From the NCBI GenBank assembly GCA_024639205.1, contig JAHEIV010000105.1, positions 1 through 8,504 of the forward strand: a stretch of 8,504 nucleotides of DNA, written 5' to 3'. The notes below the pieces were generated by a model. It ran no database searches. It was not told where the DNA came from and saw nothing but the letters and a program-made list of their open reading frames with translations. This document shows positions 1-6,458 of this stretch, piece after piece. Source of the DNA: Deltaproteobacteria bacterium. GTDB taxonomy: Bacteria; Desulfobacterota; Desulfobacteria; Desulfobacterales; SG8-13. Positions within the stretch are counted from its first letter, which is position 1. Every line of letters starts with the position of its first letter. Made by a program: the position numbers and the translations under genes.

Positions 1-57
1 CGTGACCAGCAGCGCGGCACAGCACGTCCACCGTACCATCGTCTGCCGCTGTTTCAT
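1..57 (-). CDS. N-terminus of a probable exported protein (partial, runs off the window)
   Basis: An ATG at 57-55 opens a frame that stays open to the window edge, giving MKQRQTMVRWTCCAALLVT. A good Shine-Dalgarno (AGGGAGAG, about 61-68 on the minus strand) sits just upstream, and a candidate promoter lies at 134-162. The basic start (K2, R4, R9) followed by a small/hydrophobic run resembles the start of a signal peptide or an N-terminal membrane anchor. No family can be named from 19 residues. The gene follows mnhG in the same direction after a 135 bp gap, so it is probably a separate unit and not part of the antiporter. The ribosome site supports the start; the exported nature is inferred. 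Confidence 0.5.
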   Translation of the reverse strand, partial: MKQRQTMVRWTCCAALLVT

Positions 58-133
58 TCACTCTCCCTGTTGCAACTGGTGGTGTTTTTTCTCGTTGAAA
101 GTGTAAACGGATTGGTTCCTTCCGTATCGATAA

Positions 134-162
134 AGCATAGCAAAACGGCGGGCAAACCTCAA
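134..162 (-). promoter_or_regulatory. Candidate sigma70 promoter for the truncated left-edge gene
   Basis: On the minus strand TTGAGG (162-157) is followed after 17 bp by TATGCT (139-134). The -10 is preceded by TG one base upstream, giving the extended -10 form TGnTATnnT. It lies between the end of mnhG and the ATG at 57, so it would give that gene its own transcript with a leader of about 70 nt. Each hexamer matches consensus at 4 of 6 positions. This is a motif match only. Confidence 0.35.
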
Positions 163-192
163 ATCAACGAGTATCGGTTTTCTTCCTGATCA

Positions 193-579
193 TCAATCCG
201 GCGCATTCATGTCAGGGATAACGCACTCTTGATCGAATGTTTTGCAGGCATCCGGTGGGTAGACATCCTTGAACTCGTCGGCGATGGTGTTTTTCCACAA
301 CGGCACCCCCACAAGGTAGGCGATACGGCCGATTCGATGCGAGCCTACCGGGGCGGTCAGAAAAATAAAACCGATGGTCGCCACCGCGCGAGCCGCCACA
401 CCGAAATCGGCAAAATGAATCGCCAAGGCCAGCAGCAGGGCACCGACACCGATGGTGCCCGCCTTGGTACTGCAGGACATGCGCATGTACAGATCCGGCA
501 TGCGCACCAGACCGAGTCCGGCCACGAACATGAAAAAAGCACCGGTAACCATTAATATGCAGACCAGGATCTCTATCAT
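193..579 (-). CDS. mnhG: Na+/H+ antiporter subunit G (MnhG/MrpG)
   Basis: A small membrane subunit of the Mrp cation/proton antiporter, 128 residues. Three hydrophobic segments are visible (about 2-24, 40-58, 63-78). Family hallmarks are RMPDLYMRM (26-34) followed by STKAGTIGVGALL (38-50), and TAPVGSHRIGRIAY (75-88) near the end. The tail VGVPLWKNTIADEFKD also matches this subunit. I chose the ATG at 579-577 over an upstream frame extension (to 648) because it has a strong Shine-Dalgarno (TGGAGGGG), overlaps the mnhF stop as ATGA, and gives the usual MIEIL-like start. The extra 23 upstream residues would just be mnhF sequence in another frame. It is the last gene of the operon; no rho-independent terminator is visible after its stop. 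Confidence 0.93.
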   Translation of the reverse strand: MIEILVCILMVTGAFFMFVAGLGLVRMPDLYMRMSCSTKAGTIGVGALLLALAIHFADFGVAARAVATIGFIFLTAPVGSHRIGRIAYLVGVPLWKNTIADEFKDVYPPDACKTFDQECVIPDMNAPD

Positions 580-851
580 GGCTCGCCCCTCCAGCGTTCG
601 ATGTAAAAAGCAAAGGCAATCACGCTCAAAAAGGAGATGATGGCCCACACGCTAGCGACATCCAGCAGCAGCGGCACCCCGGAGGAAACGGCATAGGCAA
701 CGATGATACCGGCTGAGCTGATCGATATCAGCTCGAAGGCCATGATCCGATCCGGCAGGGTCGGTCCGAGAACCAGCCGGATGAACCCCAGGATAAATGC
801 CCCGCACAGCAGCGGGAAGACGACATATTGAATGGTAATTTGCAGCATCAT
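576..851 (-). CDS. mnhF: Na+/H+ antiporter subunit F (MnhF/MrpF)
   Basis: A 91-residue subunit of the Mrp antiporter with three membrane segments (about 5-25, 36-56, 62-83). The loop motif RLVLGPTLPDRIMAFEL (26-42) is the MrpF signature, with the conserved G-P-x-L-P-D-R. The start overlaps the mnhE stop by 4 bp (848-851), and an SD (GAGGTG) lies upstream. Two consecutive ATG codons (851 and 848) are possible starts; the first is given. The stop overlaps the mnhG start, so translation is probably coupled on both sides. Its position between E and G, its length and its motif make the call firm. Confidence 0.93.
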   Translation of the reverse strand: MMLQITIQYVVFPLLCGAFILGFIRLVLGPTLPDRIMAFELISISSAGIIVAYAVSSGVPLLLDVASVWAIISFLSVIAFAFYIERWRGEP

Positions 852-1336
852 GAAAACACCTCGATAACGCGCTTTTCTAATTCTTCCTTGATTTCCCGCC
901 GGAATTCCTCCACATCGTCGACGTACATGGCATGCACGTAGAGCGTCTTGCGGTCCGGGGAGACATCCAGGCTCAGGGTACCCGGTGTAAGGGTGATGAA
1001 ATTTGCCAGAATCGTGATTTGCAGATCACTGTCCGCATCCAGCGGTATGGCGATAATTGCCGGGCGCATGTGGTGCTTCGGGGTGAGGACTTCCCAGGCG
1101 ACCCGCAGGTTGGCCTTCACCAGTTCCCAAATGAAGAATCCATTAAATCGGAGAAACTGCCACAGTCTGCCAAGGTATACGACAAAGGCGACATCAGACC
1201 GCGAACCGAGCAACCAGATGGCAATCGAGCTGAGCACGAACCCTACTGCGAAATTCAGCAGGGTAAAGGTGCCGGTAAATGACATCCAGAGCAGCGGCAA
1301 AACGATCGTGCCCAGATACGTGTTGATCTGTTTCAT
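848..1336 (-). CDS. mnhE: Na+/H+ antiporter subunit E (MnhE/MrpE)
   Basis: A 162-residue Mrp subunit. The N-terminal third is membrane-embedded (two or three hydrophobic segments within about 8-45). Next come the FIWELVKANLRVAWEVLTP stretch (68-86) and a soluble C-terminal domain carrying LANFITLTPGTLSLDV (110-125) and RKTLYVHAMYVDD (129-141), both typical of MrpE. The end (143-162) is a charged helix, EEFRREIKEELEKRV. The ATG at 1336 has an SD (TGGAGAG, spacer 6) and overlaps the mnhD stop by 4 bp. Work on Bacillus Mrp assigns MrpE a role in complex assembly and stability; no transport channel is expected in it. Confidence 0.95.
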   Translation of the reverse strand: MKQINTYLGTIVLPLLWMSFTGTFTLLNFAVGFVLSSIAIWLLGSRSDVAFVVYLGRLWQFLRFNGFFIWELVKANLRVAWEVLTPKHHMRPAIIAIPLDADSDLQITILANFITLTPGTLSLDVSPDRKTLYVHAMYVDDVEEFRREIKEELEKRVIEVFS

Positions 1337-2844
1337 GGTCGACTCTCCAGAACCGCCTGAATGTACGGGGCGGGATTCATGAGTTGATCCGCCGCCCGGA
1401 CTGCCAGGGCCATGAAAGGCTCGGTCATCAGCCCGATGGTCAGGGTCAATCCGGCCAGCAGGAACATGGGTGCGTACAGGGCCACTTTGGTCAGCAGATC
1501 CGGCGGTGATGGCTCTATCCTGCCTGGTTCGTTGTCACTGGGTGCTTCTCCCCAGAATGCACCGGCCCAGATCTTTGCCATGGAAAACAGTGTCAGCAGA
1601 CTGACCAGCAAAGCTGTCGCGGCGATCAGATACGATTCGATCTGCAGGCTGTTGAGAACCAGCACATATTTGGCCCAGAATCCCGACAGCGGTGGAATGC
1701 CTGCCAGCGAGAAGGCCGAAATCACGAACACTACCGTCAGCGCCGGGGCTTTGTGAGATAGTCCGCCGAGTTTATCGAGCTCGAAAGAGCCCTGCAATCG
1801 ATGGGCCACGCCGCTGACCAGAAACAGATTTGTTTTTACGATAATGTGATGGATGATATAGAAAATCGAGCCGGCAACGGCCAGTGGCGTAAAAAGTCCC
1901 AACCCCATGACCATGTATCCTACCTGGCTGATGATGTGGAAGGAAAGAATCCGACGGAACTCGTTGTGGGACATGGCCCCCAGCACTCCGGTAACCATCG
2001 TCAAACCAGCAAGCGCAAGGATGAGGGTGTGGGTGTAGCCGGGGTTCTGGATGAATAAAAGGGTGAACACCCGAAGCAGGGTGTAAACACCCACTTTGGT
2101 CAGCAGGCCGGCAAATATGGCCGAAACCGGCACCGGTGGTGTGTGATATGACGCCGGCAACCAGAAAAACAGCGGGAAAAGGGCCGATTTTATCCCAAAG
2201 GCCACCAGAAACAGCATCGACAAGGTGGTTGCCACTCCGGGATACTTTGCTTCTTTCGCCAGCACTGCCAGATCTGCCATGTTCAGGGTGCCGGCCATCC
2301 CGTACAGTATCCCCAGGGCGGTCAGAAAGAAAGCCGATGAGATCAGATTCAACGTCACGTACTTGATGGCCCCCTCCAGCTGAGGCTTCTCTCCGCCCAG
2401 TGCCAGCAGCACGAAGCTGGACATGAGCATCACTTCGAACCATACGTAAAGATTGAACAGATCGCCGGTTAGAAATACCCCGTTGACGCCCATCAACAGC
2501 AGGTGGAAAAACGGGTAATATCCATAGGCCTCCCGACGCCGATCGATGCTGCCCAGGGAGTAGATAATCACGCTAAAACCCATCAAAGAACCCAGCACCG
2601 TCATGATGGCGCTCAGCAGGTCGGCTGCCAGGGTGATACCGAACGGGGCCGGCCAATTGCCTAGCTGGCTGGCTATGACGCCTTCTCTCCAAACGGTTGT
2701 CAGCAGGATCAGTGCGGTGGTCAGCAGGCCGACGGCTCCGGAAACGCCGATGATGCGCTGAATCGTCCGTGAGCGCCAGGCCAGCAGGCACGCGACGGCA
2801 GTCGCCAGCGGTATAAGTATGGGCAGGACAAGCAGGGTGTTCAT
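1333..2844 (-). CDS. mnhD: Na+/H+ antiporter subunit D, NuoL/M/N-like channel (MnhD/MrpD)
   Basis: A 503-residue polytopic membrane protein (about 14 segments) of the proton-conducting antiporter family shared with complex I subunits NuoL/M/N. Visible key residues are E137 in NLYVWFEVMLMSSF (131-144), K219 in FGIKSALFPLFFWLP (216-230), and K250 in the FAGLLTKVGVYTLLR stretch. These fit the positions reported as essential for proton transfer in characterised MrpD proteins (TM5 glutamate, TM7 lysine). The broken-helix region HIISQVGYMVMGLG follows, and the C-terminus ends with the MrpD-like LMNPAPYIQAVL. Length is normal for MrpD. The start overlaps the mnhC stop by 4 bp (2841-2844). NuoM/NuoN is excluded by the flanking E, F and G subunits. 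Confidence 0.96.
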   Translation of the reverse strand: MNTLLVLPILIPLATAVACLLAWRSRTIQRIIGVSGAVGLLTTALILLTTVWREGVIASQLGNWPAPFGITLAADLLSAIMTVLGSLMGFSVIIYSLGSIDRRREAYGYYPFFHLLLMGVNGVFLTGDLFNLYVWFEVMLMSSFVLLALGGEKPQLEGAIKYVTLNLISSAFFLTALGILYGMAGTLNMADLAVLAKEAKYPGVATTLSMLFLVAFGIKSALFPLFFWLPASYHTPPVPVSAIFAGLLTKVGVYTLLRVFTLLFIQNPGYTHTLILALAGLTMVTGVLGAMSHNEFRRILSFHIISQVGYMVMGLGLFTPLAVAGSIFYIIHHIIVKTNLFLVSGVAHRLQGSFELDKLGGLSHKAPALTVVFVISAFSLAGIPPLSGFWAKYVLVLNSLQIESYLIAATALLVSLLTLFSMAKIWAGAFWGEAPSDNEPGRIEPSPPDLLTKVALYAPMFLLAGLTLTIGLMTEPFMALAVRAADQLMNPAPYIQAVLESRP

Positions 2845-3188
2845 GTGTCGGTGGCCTTCAAATCACTCAGGTCTCTGGCCGGCAACGTCTTAAAGGTGCG
2901 GTTGAACAGCACCAGAGCAAAAGCCAGCACGCCGAAGGAGATTACGATCGCCGTAAGAATCAATGCCTGGGGCAATGGGTCGGCGTGAGATCTCGCCAGT
3001 TTTTCTGCACCGGACGCAATGATCGGCGGTATGCCCCGTGTCAAACCGGCGGCATCAAAGATCAGCAGGTTGATGGCATTGGAAAGAAACACCAGCCCGA
3101 TAATCAACCTGACTGGCGTGCGGCTCAGCATCAGATATATTCCCGCCCCGAACAGCACGCCCACCAAAACCGCAATTAGTGTATTCAA
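2841..3188 (-). CDS. mnhC: Na+/H+ antiporter subunit C, NuoK-like (MnhC/MrpC)
   Basis: A 115-residue subunit with three membrane helices, homologous to NuoK. The motif RLIIGLVFLSNAINLLIF (28-45) and the DPLPQALILTAIVISFG block (70-86) are hallmarks of MrpC. The predicted start is TTG (3188-3186), not ATG: the frame gives NTLIAVLVGVLFGAG directly after it, matching the family N-terminus. A strong SD (AAGGAGAG, 3200-3193) lies inside the last codons of mnhB with suitable spacing. The mnhB stop is one base upstream (3192-3190), so translation is probably coupled. The stop overlaps the mnhD start. Confidence 0.94.
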   Translation of the reverse strand: MNTLIAVLVGVLFGAGIYLMLSRTPVRLIIGLVFLSNAINLLIFDAAGLTRGIPPIIASGAEKLARSHADPLPQALILTAIVISFGVLAFALVLFNRTFKTLPARDLSDLKATDT

Positions 3189-3189
3189 T

Positions 3190-3606
3190 CTACTCTCCTT
3201 CCGCCAAGGACAAGATGATGGTCAGGGTCGCACCGATAACGACAAGGTAGACCCCGATGTCGAAGGTGACCGGTGTACCGATGTGCAGTCCCTGTCCCTT
3301 TCCGAGGGGAATCGTAATCCAATGGCCGGTCATAAAAGGGTTGCCGGCCAGCAATCCGACGACACCACTTCCCATTGCGGTCAGCAAACCGACGGCTGTG
3401 ATTACCAGCGGGTTGATCCGCAGCAGCCGCCGGGTCTCCTCAACGCCAAATGCGAAATTATGCAAAATGAAGGTGCCGGCTGCCACCAGGCCGCCGATGA
3501 ATCCGCCACCGGGCAGGTTGTGTCCGCGAAACAACAGGAACGCCGACAGCAGCAAAAGCATCGGCATCAGGTAGCGGGTGGCGGTGGTCAAGATGACGGA
3601 CTTCAT
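3190..3606 (-). CDS. mnhB: Na+/H+ antiporter subunit B (MnhB/MrpB)
   Basis: A 138-residue Mrp subunit with four hydrophobic segments. The diagnostic motif LLFRGHNLPGGGFIGGLVAAG lies at residues 23-43, early in the protein, and the GTPVTFDIGVYLVVIGA segment lies near the C-terminus. The frame is open further upstream to a GTG at 3663, but I chose the ATG at 3606-3604. It gives the usual family start (MKSVILTTATRYLMP), and the extra upstream residues have no family character. A GGAG lies 11 nt before the ATG, a long spacer, so initiation may be modest. Here MrpB is separate from MrpA, unlike the fused MrpAB of many Gram-negative six-gene operons. A 224 bp gap separates it from mnhA. Confidence 0.94.
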   Translation of the reverse strand: MKSVILTTATRYLMPMLLLLSAFLLFRGHNLPGGGFIGGLVAAGTFILHNFAFGVEETRRLLRINPLVITAVGLLTAMGSGVVGLLAGNPFMTGHWITIPLGKGQGLHIGTPVTFDIGVYLVVIGATLTIILSLAEGE

Positions 3607-3650
3607 GATCGCGATGTCTCCGTTTCGATGGTCAAACGCTCCACTGCAAA

Positions 3651-3754
3651 CTACAGTGCGCACGGGCGGGTATCCGGTCAGGAAAAACGGAATCGCTCAC
3701 CCGGACGCAGCAAGTTGTCGTTCATCGTATGTTCAATCTTCGCCCTACAGTGCG
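3651..3754. repeat. 10-bp direct repeat pair CTACAGTGCG flanking 84 bp
   Basis: CTACAGTGCG occurs at 3651-3660 and again at 3745-3754, same orientation, with different neighbouring bases on both sides. The enclosed 84 bp holds the micro-ORF at 3678-3725. I see no terminal inverted repeats next to the copies. A perfect 10-mer repeat in a 224 bp stretch is unlikely but not very rare by chance (order of a few percent), so a target-site duplication or deletion scar is possible, not shown. Confidence 0.4.
3678..3725 (-). other. 15-codon micro-ORF, possible remnant of a YkgJ-type gene start
   Basis: ATG at 3725-3723 to TGA at 3680-3678 reads MNDNLLRPGERFRFS. Reading on past the TGA gives PDTRPCAL before the next stop. 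The pattern RPGxxFxFx, then about six residues later PC, resembles the N-terminal start of YkgJ-family cysteine-cluster proteins (FxFxC...PCF...CC), with the first cysteine position at or near the TGA. No good SD precedes the ATG. Coincidence, a leader peptide, or a short gene remnant are all possible. Confidence 0.2.
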
Positions 3755-3783
3755 AACCCTGCGACCCTGCCTGCCTTTTTCGA

Positions 3784-3799
3784 TCGGCTCGGAGGCCGA
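3784..3799 (-). other. Hairpin 32 nt downstream of the mnhA stop
   Basis: On the minus strand TCGGC pairs with GCCGA around a 6-nt loop. The following bases are A-rich, not a T-tract, so it is not an intrinsic terminator for the operon. It could act as an mRNA stability or processing element separating mnhA from mnhB-G. Confidence 0.3.
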
Positions 3800-3830
3800 A
3801 TTGAGCGATGGCGTGACGGTTATTGCTGCA

Positions 3831-6194
3831 TCAATGATCGGTTGACTCTTGCTCCTCATTGGATGTGGTCGTTTGCGCCTGCTCTTCTTTACTGTTGCGG
3901 TGCGGTCTCAATTTGAGCAGGGTGTAGACGCCGATTCCGGCCAGCGACAGTACCGTGATTTCCCCCAGGGTGTCCATGCCGCGGAAGTCGACAATGATCA
4001 CGTTGACCACGTTTCTACCATGGGCCAACAACAGACTGTTATCGGCAAAATATCCCGACAACCGAGATCCTTCCCGGATGCCGTGGGCTACCAGAACCAG
4101 GCTTGTCATCAGGGCGCCGCTGGCTGCGGCCACCAGTGCACTGAACAGGCGGCTGCCCCTGCTGGAAATGGCGGTGTAGTGTGGAAGTCGATAAATCACC
4201 AGGACAAACAGGATGACCGTCATGGTTTCGATGATGAACTGGGTCATGGCAAGATCTGGCGCACCAAAATCGACGAAAATCAGGGCCAGCCCGTATCCGA
4301 TTACCCCCATGGCGACGATCGCACTCATACGGGTCTTTGAGCAAACGGCCACCAGTGCTGCCAGAATCATCAGCACGACGATGACCAGCTCGTATGCACT
4401 GACTTGCAGATCTGTTGTCGGTATGAGAAAGCCCTTCAGCCGGATCATGGTAACCGCGGTCAGTATGACGGCGGTGAGGACGATGGTGAGCACATAATGG
4501 TGCAAATAGCCGCTCTGCAGCAATCGGGTCTGCCAGTGCGCCAGCCCTTTGAGCGCGTTTAACCCGACATCGTACCAGCGAGCCGGTCCCGCCGATCCGA
4601 GCCAACGCCAGCGGTCGACCAGGGTTTCCTTCGAGATGGTCACACCGTAGAATGCGCAGCCGAGCCCGATGGTGACCAGACTCAGCAGCAGCATGGGTGT
4701 GAAACCATGCCAGAGTGCCAGATGGGCTTCGACATGCCGAGCGGCAACCGCCGCTGCCGCGGGTGAAACGATCGCACTGGACAAAAGTCCCGGTATCAAG
4801 CCAAAAAGCAGGCCCGCTGCGGCCGGCACCACCGGGCCGAGCCACAGATCGATGGAAACCCGGTGGCCGCGGCTGGAGGCTGCCTCTGGTGCAGCGCGTC
4901 CGAAAAACGGGCGGATCAGTAGGACGCCACTGGCCGCAAACAGCAGTGTGTTGGCCAGCAGGGCCGCAATCACAACCAGGTGACCGGGTCCGGATCCAGC
5001 CAGCACCGTTTCGTAGATCAGTTCCTTGCCGACGAACCCGACCAGCGGTGGAAGGCCGGCCATGGACATGCCGGCCAGCGCTGTGGCGATGGTGATCAGG
5101 GGCAGTCTTTTGTACAATCCTCGCAGCTCTCGAACATTGCGGCTGCCGGTTTCGTGATCAACAACTCCGGCCGACAAAAACAGCGAGCCTTTGTAAAGGG
5201 CATGGGCGATTAAAAAAACCACGGCGGCTTGCAGGGCCAGCGGTGTTCCCAGTCCGGTCAGGAACACCAGCATCCCAAGTCCGTTGACGGTCGTGTAAGC
5301 CAGCAATTTCTTCATGTCGGTCTGTACGATCGCCAGCCATGCACCGACAATCATGGTGACACCGCCAAACAGGGTCAGGGAAGTATGCCAGGACGCAGAA
5401 CCGCTGAATACCGGGCTCAACCGAAGAACCAGATAAACGCCGGCTTTGACCATCGTGGCCGAGTGGAGGTAGGCACTGACCGGCGCCGGTCCTTCCATGG
5501 CCGAAGGTAGCCAAAAGTGAAAAGGAACCTGGGCTGACTTGGTAAAGGCACCGGCCAGCAGTAATATCAACATGGGAACAATGAGCGGATGGGAGCGAAC
5601 CGCATCACCCCGGCTGAGCAGTTCATAGATCTCCTGGCTTCCGCCGGCCTGGGCGAGCAAAATCAAACCAGCCAGAAGCGCCAGGCCACCGATACCGGTA
5701 ACCAGCAAAGCCTGCAGGGCGGCCGAACGGGCCGACTCCCGATGATGGTCGAATCCAATGAGAAAATAGGAGCTGAGGCTGGTGAGTTCCCAGAAGATAA
5801 ACAGGCTGATCACGTTGCTCGCCAGCACGAGGCCGAGCATCGAAGCCATAAATCCTAGCAGGTAAGTATAAAAACGCCCGAGATTCGGATGCCCGTGCAG
5901 ATAGCCGCCGGAGTAAAAAATGATCAGGGCTCCGATACCGCTGATCAACAGCGCAAACAGCAGACTGAGACCATCCAGGTAAAAGGAAAACGCGACCCCG
6001 ATTTGCGGCGCCCAGGCTGCGGACTCGACGATCTCTGTCCCGCCGGAGATTTCACCGATAAAGCTGAAGAAAAAGAAAAAAAGAGATAGGGGCAGCAGGG
6101 CGAGAACACCCCCGCTCCACGATGGTTTGATGCGATGAATCGTTGGGGCGAACAGCGCCAGAACGAATCCGGAGATGACGGCGATGGAAATCAT
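3831..6194 (-). CDS. mnhA: Na+/H+ antiporter subunit A, NuoL-like with C-terminal MBH domains (MnhA/MrpA)
   Basis: The largest Mrp subunit, 787 residues, about the length of stand-alone MrpA and well short of MrpAB fusions. Residues 1 to about 510 form the NuoL-like channel: E136 in LFIFWELTSLSSYFLIGFDH (131-150), K219 in FTKSAQVPFHFWLP (217-230), H244 and K250 in HSATMVKAGVYLVLR, and the TM12-like HALYKGSLFL with H331 and K335. A DUF4040-type domain follows at about 600-672 (VDFGAPDLAMTQFIIETMTV, 641-660). The last domain (about 685-765) has the MrpA/MBHE hallmark VDFRGMDTLGEITVL (735-749), including D736, R738 and E745. A polar tail (769-787) ends it. The ATG at 6194 starts directly into the first membrane helix, but its SD is weak. 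It is first in the operon, behind the promoter at 6347-6375. The complex exchanges cytoplasmic Na+ (or other cations) for external H+. Confidence 0.96.
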   Translation of the reverse strand: MISIAVISGFVLALFAPTIHRIKPSWSGGVLALLPLSLFFFFFSFIGEISGGTEIVESAAWAPQIGVAFSFYLDGLSLLFALLISGIGALIIFYSGGYLHGHPNLGRFYTYLLGFMASMLGLVLASNVISLFIFWELTSLSSYFLIGFDHHRESARSAALQALLVTGIGGLALLAGLILLAQAGGSQEIYELLSRGDAVRSHPLIVPMLILLLAGAFTKSAQVPFHFWLPSAMEGPAPVSAYLHSATMVKAGVYLVLRLSPVFSGSASWHTSLTLFGGVTMIVGAWLAIVQTDMKKLLAYTTVNGLGMLVFLTGLGTPLALQAAVVFLIAHALYKGSLFLSAGVVDHETGSRNVRELRGLYKRLPLITIATALAGMSMAGLPPLVGFVGKELIYETVLAGSGPGHLVVIAALLANTLLFAASGVLLIRPFFGRAAPEAASSRGHRVSIDLWLGPVVPAAAGLLFGLIPGLLSSAIVSPAAAAVAARHVEAHLALWHGFTPMLLLSLVTIGLGCAFYGVTISKETLVDRWRWLGSAGPARWYDVGLNALKGLAHWQTRLLQSGYLHHYVLTIVLTAVILTAVTMIRLKGFLIPTTDLQVSAYELVIVVLMILAALVAVCSKTRMSAIVAMGVIGYGLALIFVDFGAPDLAMTQFIIETMTVILFVLVIYRLPHYTAISSRGSRLFSALVAAASGALMTSLVLVAHGIREGSRLSGYFADNSLLLAHGRNVVNVIIVDFRGMDTLGEITVLSLAGIGVYTLLKLRPHRNSKEEQAQTTTSNEEQESTDH

Positions 6195-6310
6195 GGCTGC
6201 ATCCGAAGGTAAGATGAACTCCGATGAATCAATCGGTGTCGCGGAATTTGCATTCGTCCTTCCGGTGACAACGACAGCCCGCTGCAGAGAGGTTGCCGCT
6301 TTTTCGGGTG

Positions 6311-6339
6311 TTGAAAACAGACCAATCGCAAAAAATAAT
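6311..6339 (+). promoter_or_regulatory. Candidate sigma70 promoter facing the M20 peptidase gene
   Basis: TTGAAA (6311-6316), 17 bp spacer, AATAAT (6334-6339): each hexamer matches consensus at 5 of 6 positions. Transcription would begin near 6346 and leave a leader of about 360 nt before the peptidase ATG. The region is AT-rich, which raises the chance of a random match. Confidence 0.4.
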
Positions 6340-6346
6340 GCAAATT

Positions 6347-6375
6347 AAGATATAAGGGATGAGTATCAGTGTCAA
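6347..6375 (-). promoter_or_regulatory. mnhA: Candidate sigma70 promoter of the mnhABCDEFG operon
   Basis: On the minus strand a perfect TTGACA (6375-6370) is followed after exactly 17 bp by TATCTT (6352-6347; 4 of 6 to consensus) in AT-rich DNA. The start site would lie near 6340, giving a leader of about 145 nt before the mnhA ATG. It is the best promoter match on this strand upstream of the operon. Confidence 0.55.
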
Positions 6376-6429
6376 CAAGTCACCATCCATAAATAACTAT
6401 TTTCCGTTCGGATTCCAACCCGGCGGGGT

Positions 6430-6458
6430 CCTGCGCGGGTTCACGGCTGTGCCGCAGG
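6430..6458 (+). other. Nested inverted repeat in the peptidase leader
   Basis: CCTGCG (6430-6435) pairs with CGCAGG (6453-6458), and an inner CAC/GTG pair closes a GGCT loop at 6442-6451. A second GC-rich inverted repeat, GCGCC (6526-6530) with GGCGC (6546-6550), lies downstream. No T-tract follows either, so these are not terminators. They may form a structured leader RNA. Confidence 0.35.

Larger units (their letters stand above)
3607..3830 (-). other. 224 bp non-coding gap between mnhA and mnhB
   Basis: This is the only sizeable gap in an otherwise overlapping operon. mnhA ends with a complete C-terminal domain and mnhB starts at the normal family residue, so neither is truncated into it. 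It contains a hairpin shortly after the mnhA stop (TCGGC/GCCGA, 3784-3799), two copies of CTACAGTGCG (3651-3660 and 3745-3754), a small inverted repeat CACTG-7 nt-CAGTG (3642-3658), and a 15-codon ORF (3678-3725). No convincing sigma70 promoter or terminator T-tract is visible. The role is unknown: an mRNA processing or translation-tuning spacer, or the scar of an old insertion. Confidence 0.6.

Noticed and set aside
3019..3804. 261-codon plus-strand frame opposite mnhC, mnhB and the gap
   Set aside because: It is antisense to well-supported mnhB and mnhC, its product is polar and repetitive in composition, and it has no ribosome site.
4039..4845. 268-codon minus-strand frame inside mnhA
   Set aside because: It is a shifted frame of mnhA with an Arg/His/Gly-rich product. 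The in-frame mnhA reading matches MrpA throughout this interval, so it is not a frameshifted gene part.
1333..6194. Complex I (nuo) or membrane-bound hydrogenase operon instead of Mrp
   Set aside because: MnhA and MnhD resemble NuoL/M/N, but MrpB, E, F and G subunits are all present in Mrp order, and no hydrogenase or quinone-module genes are seen.
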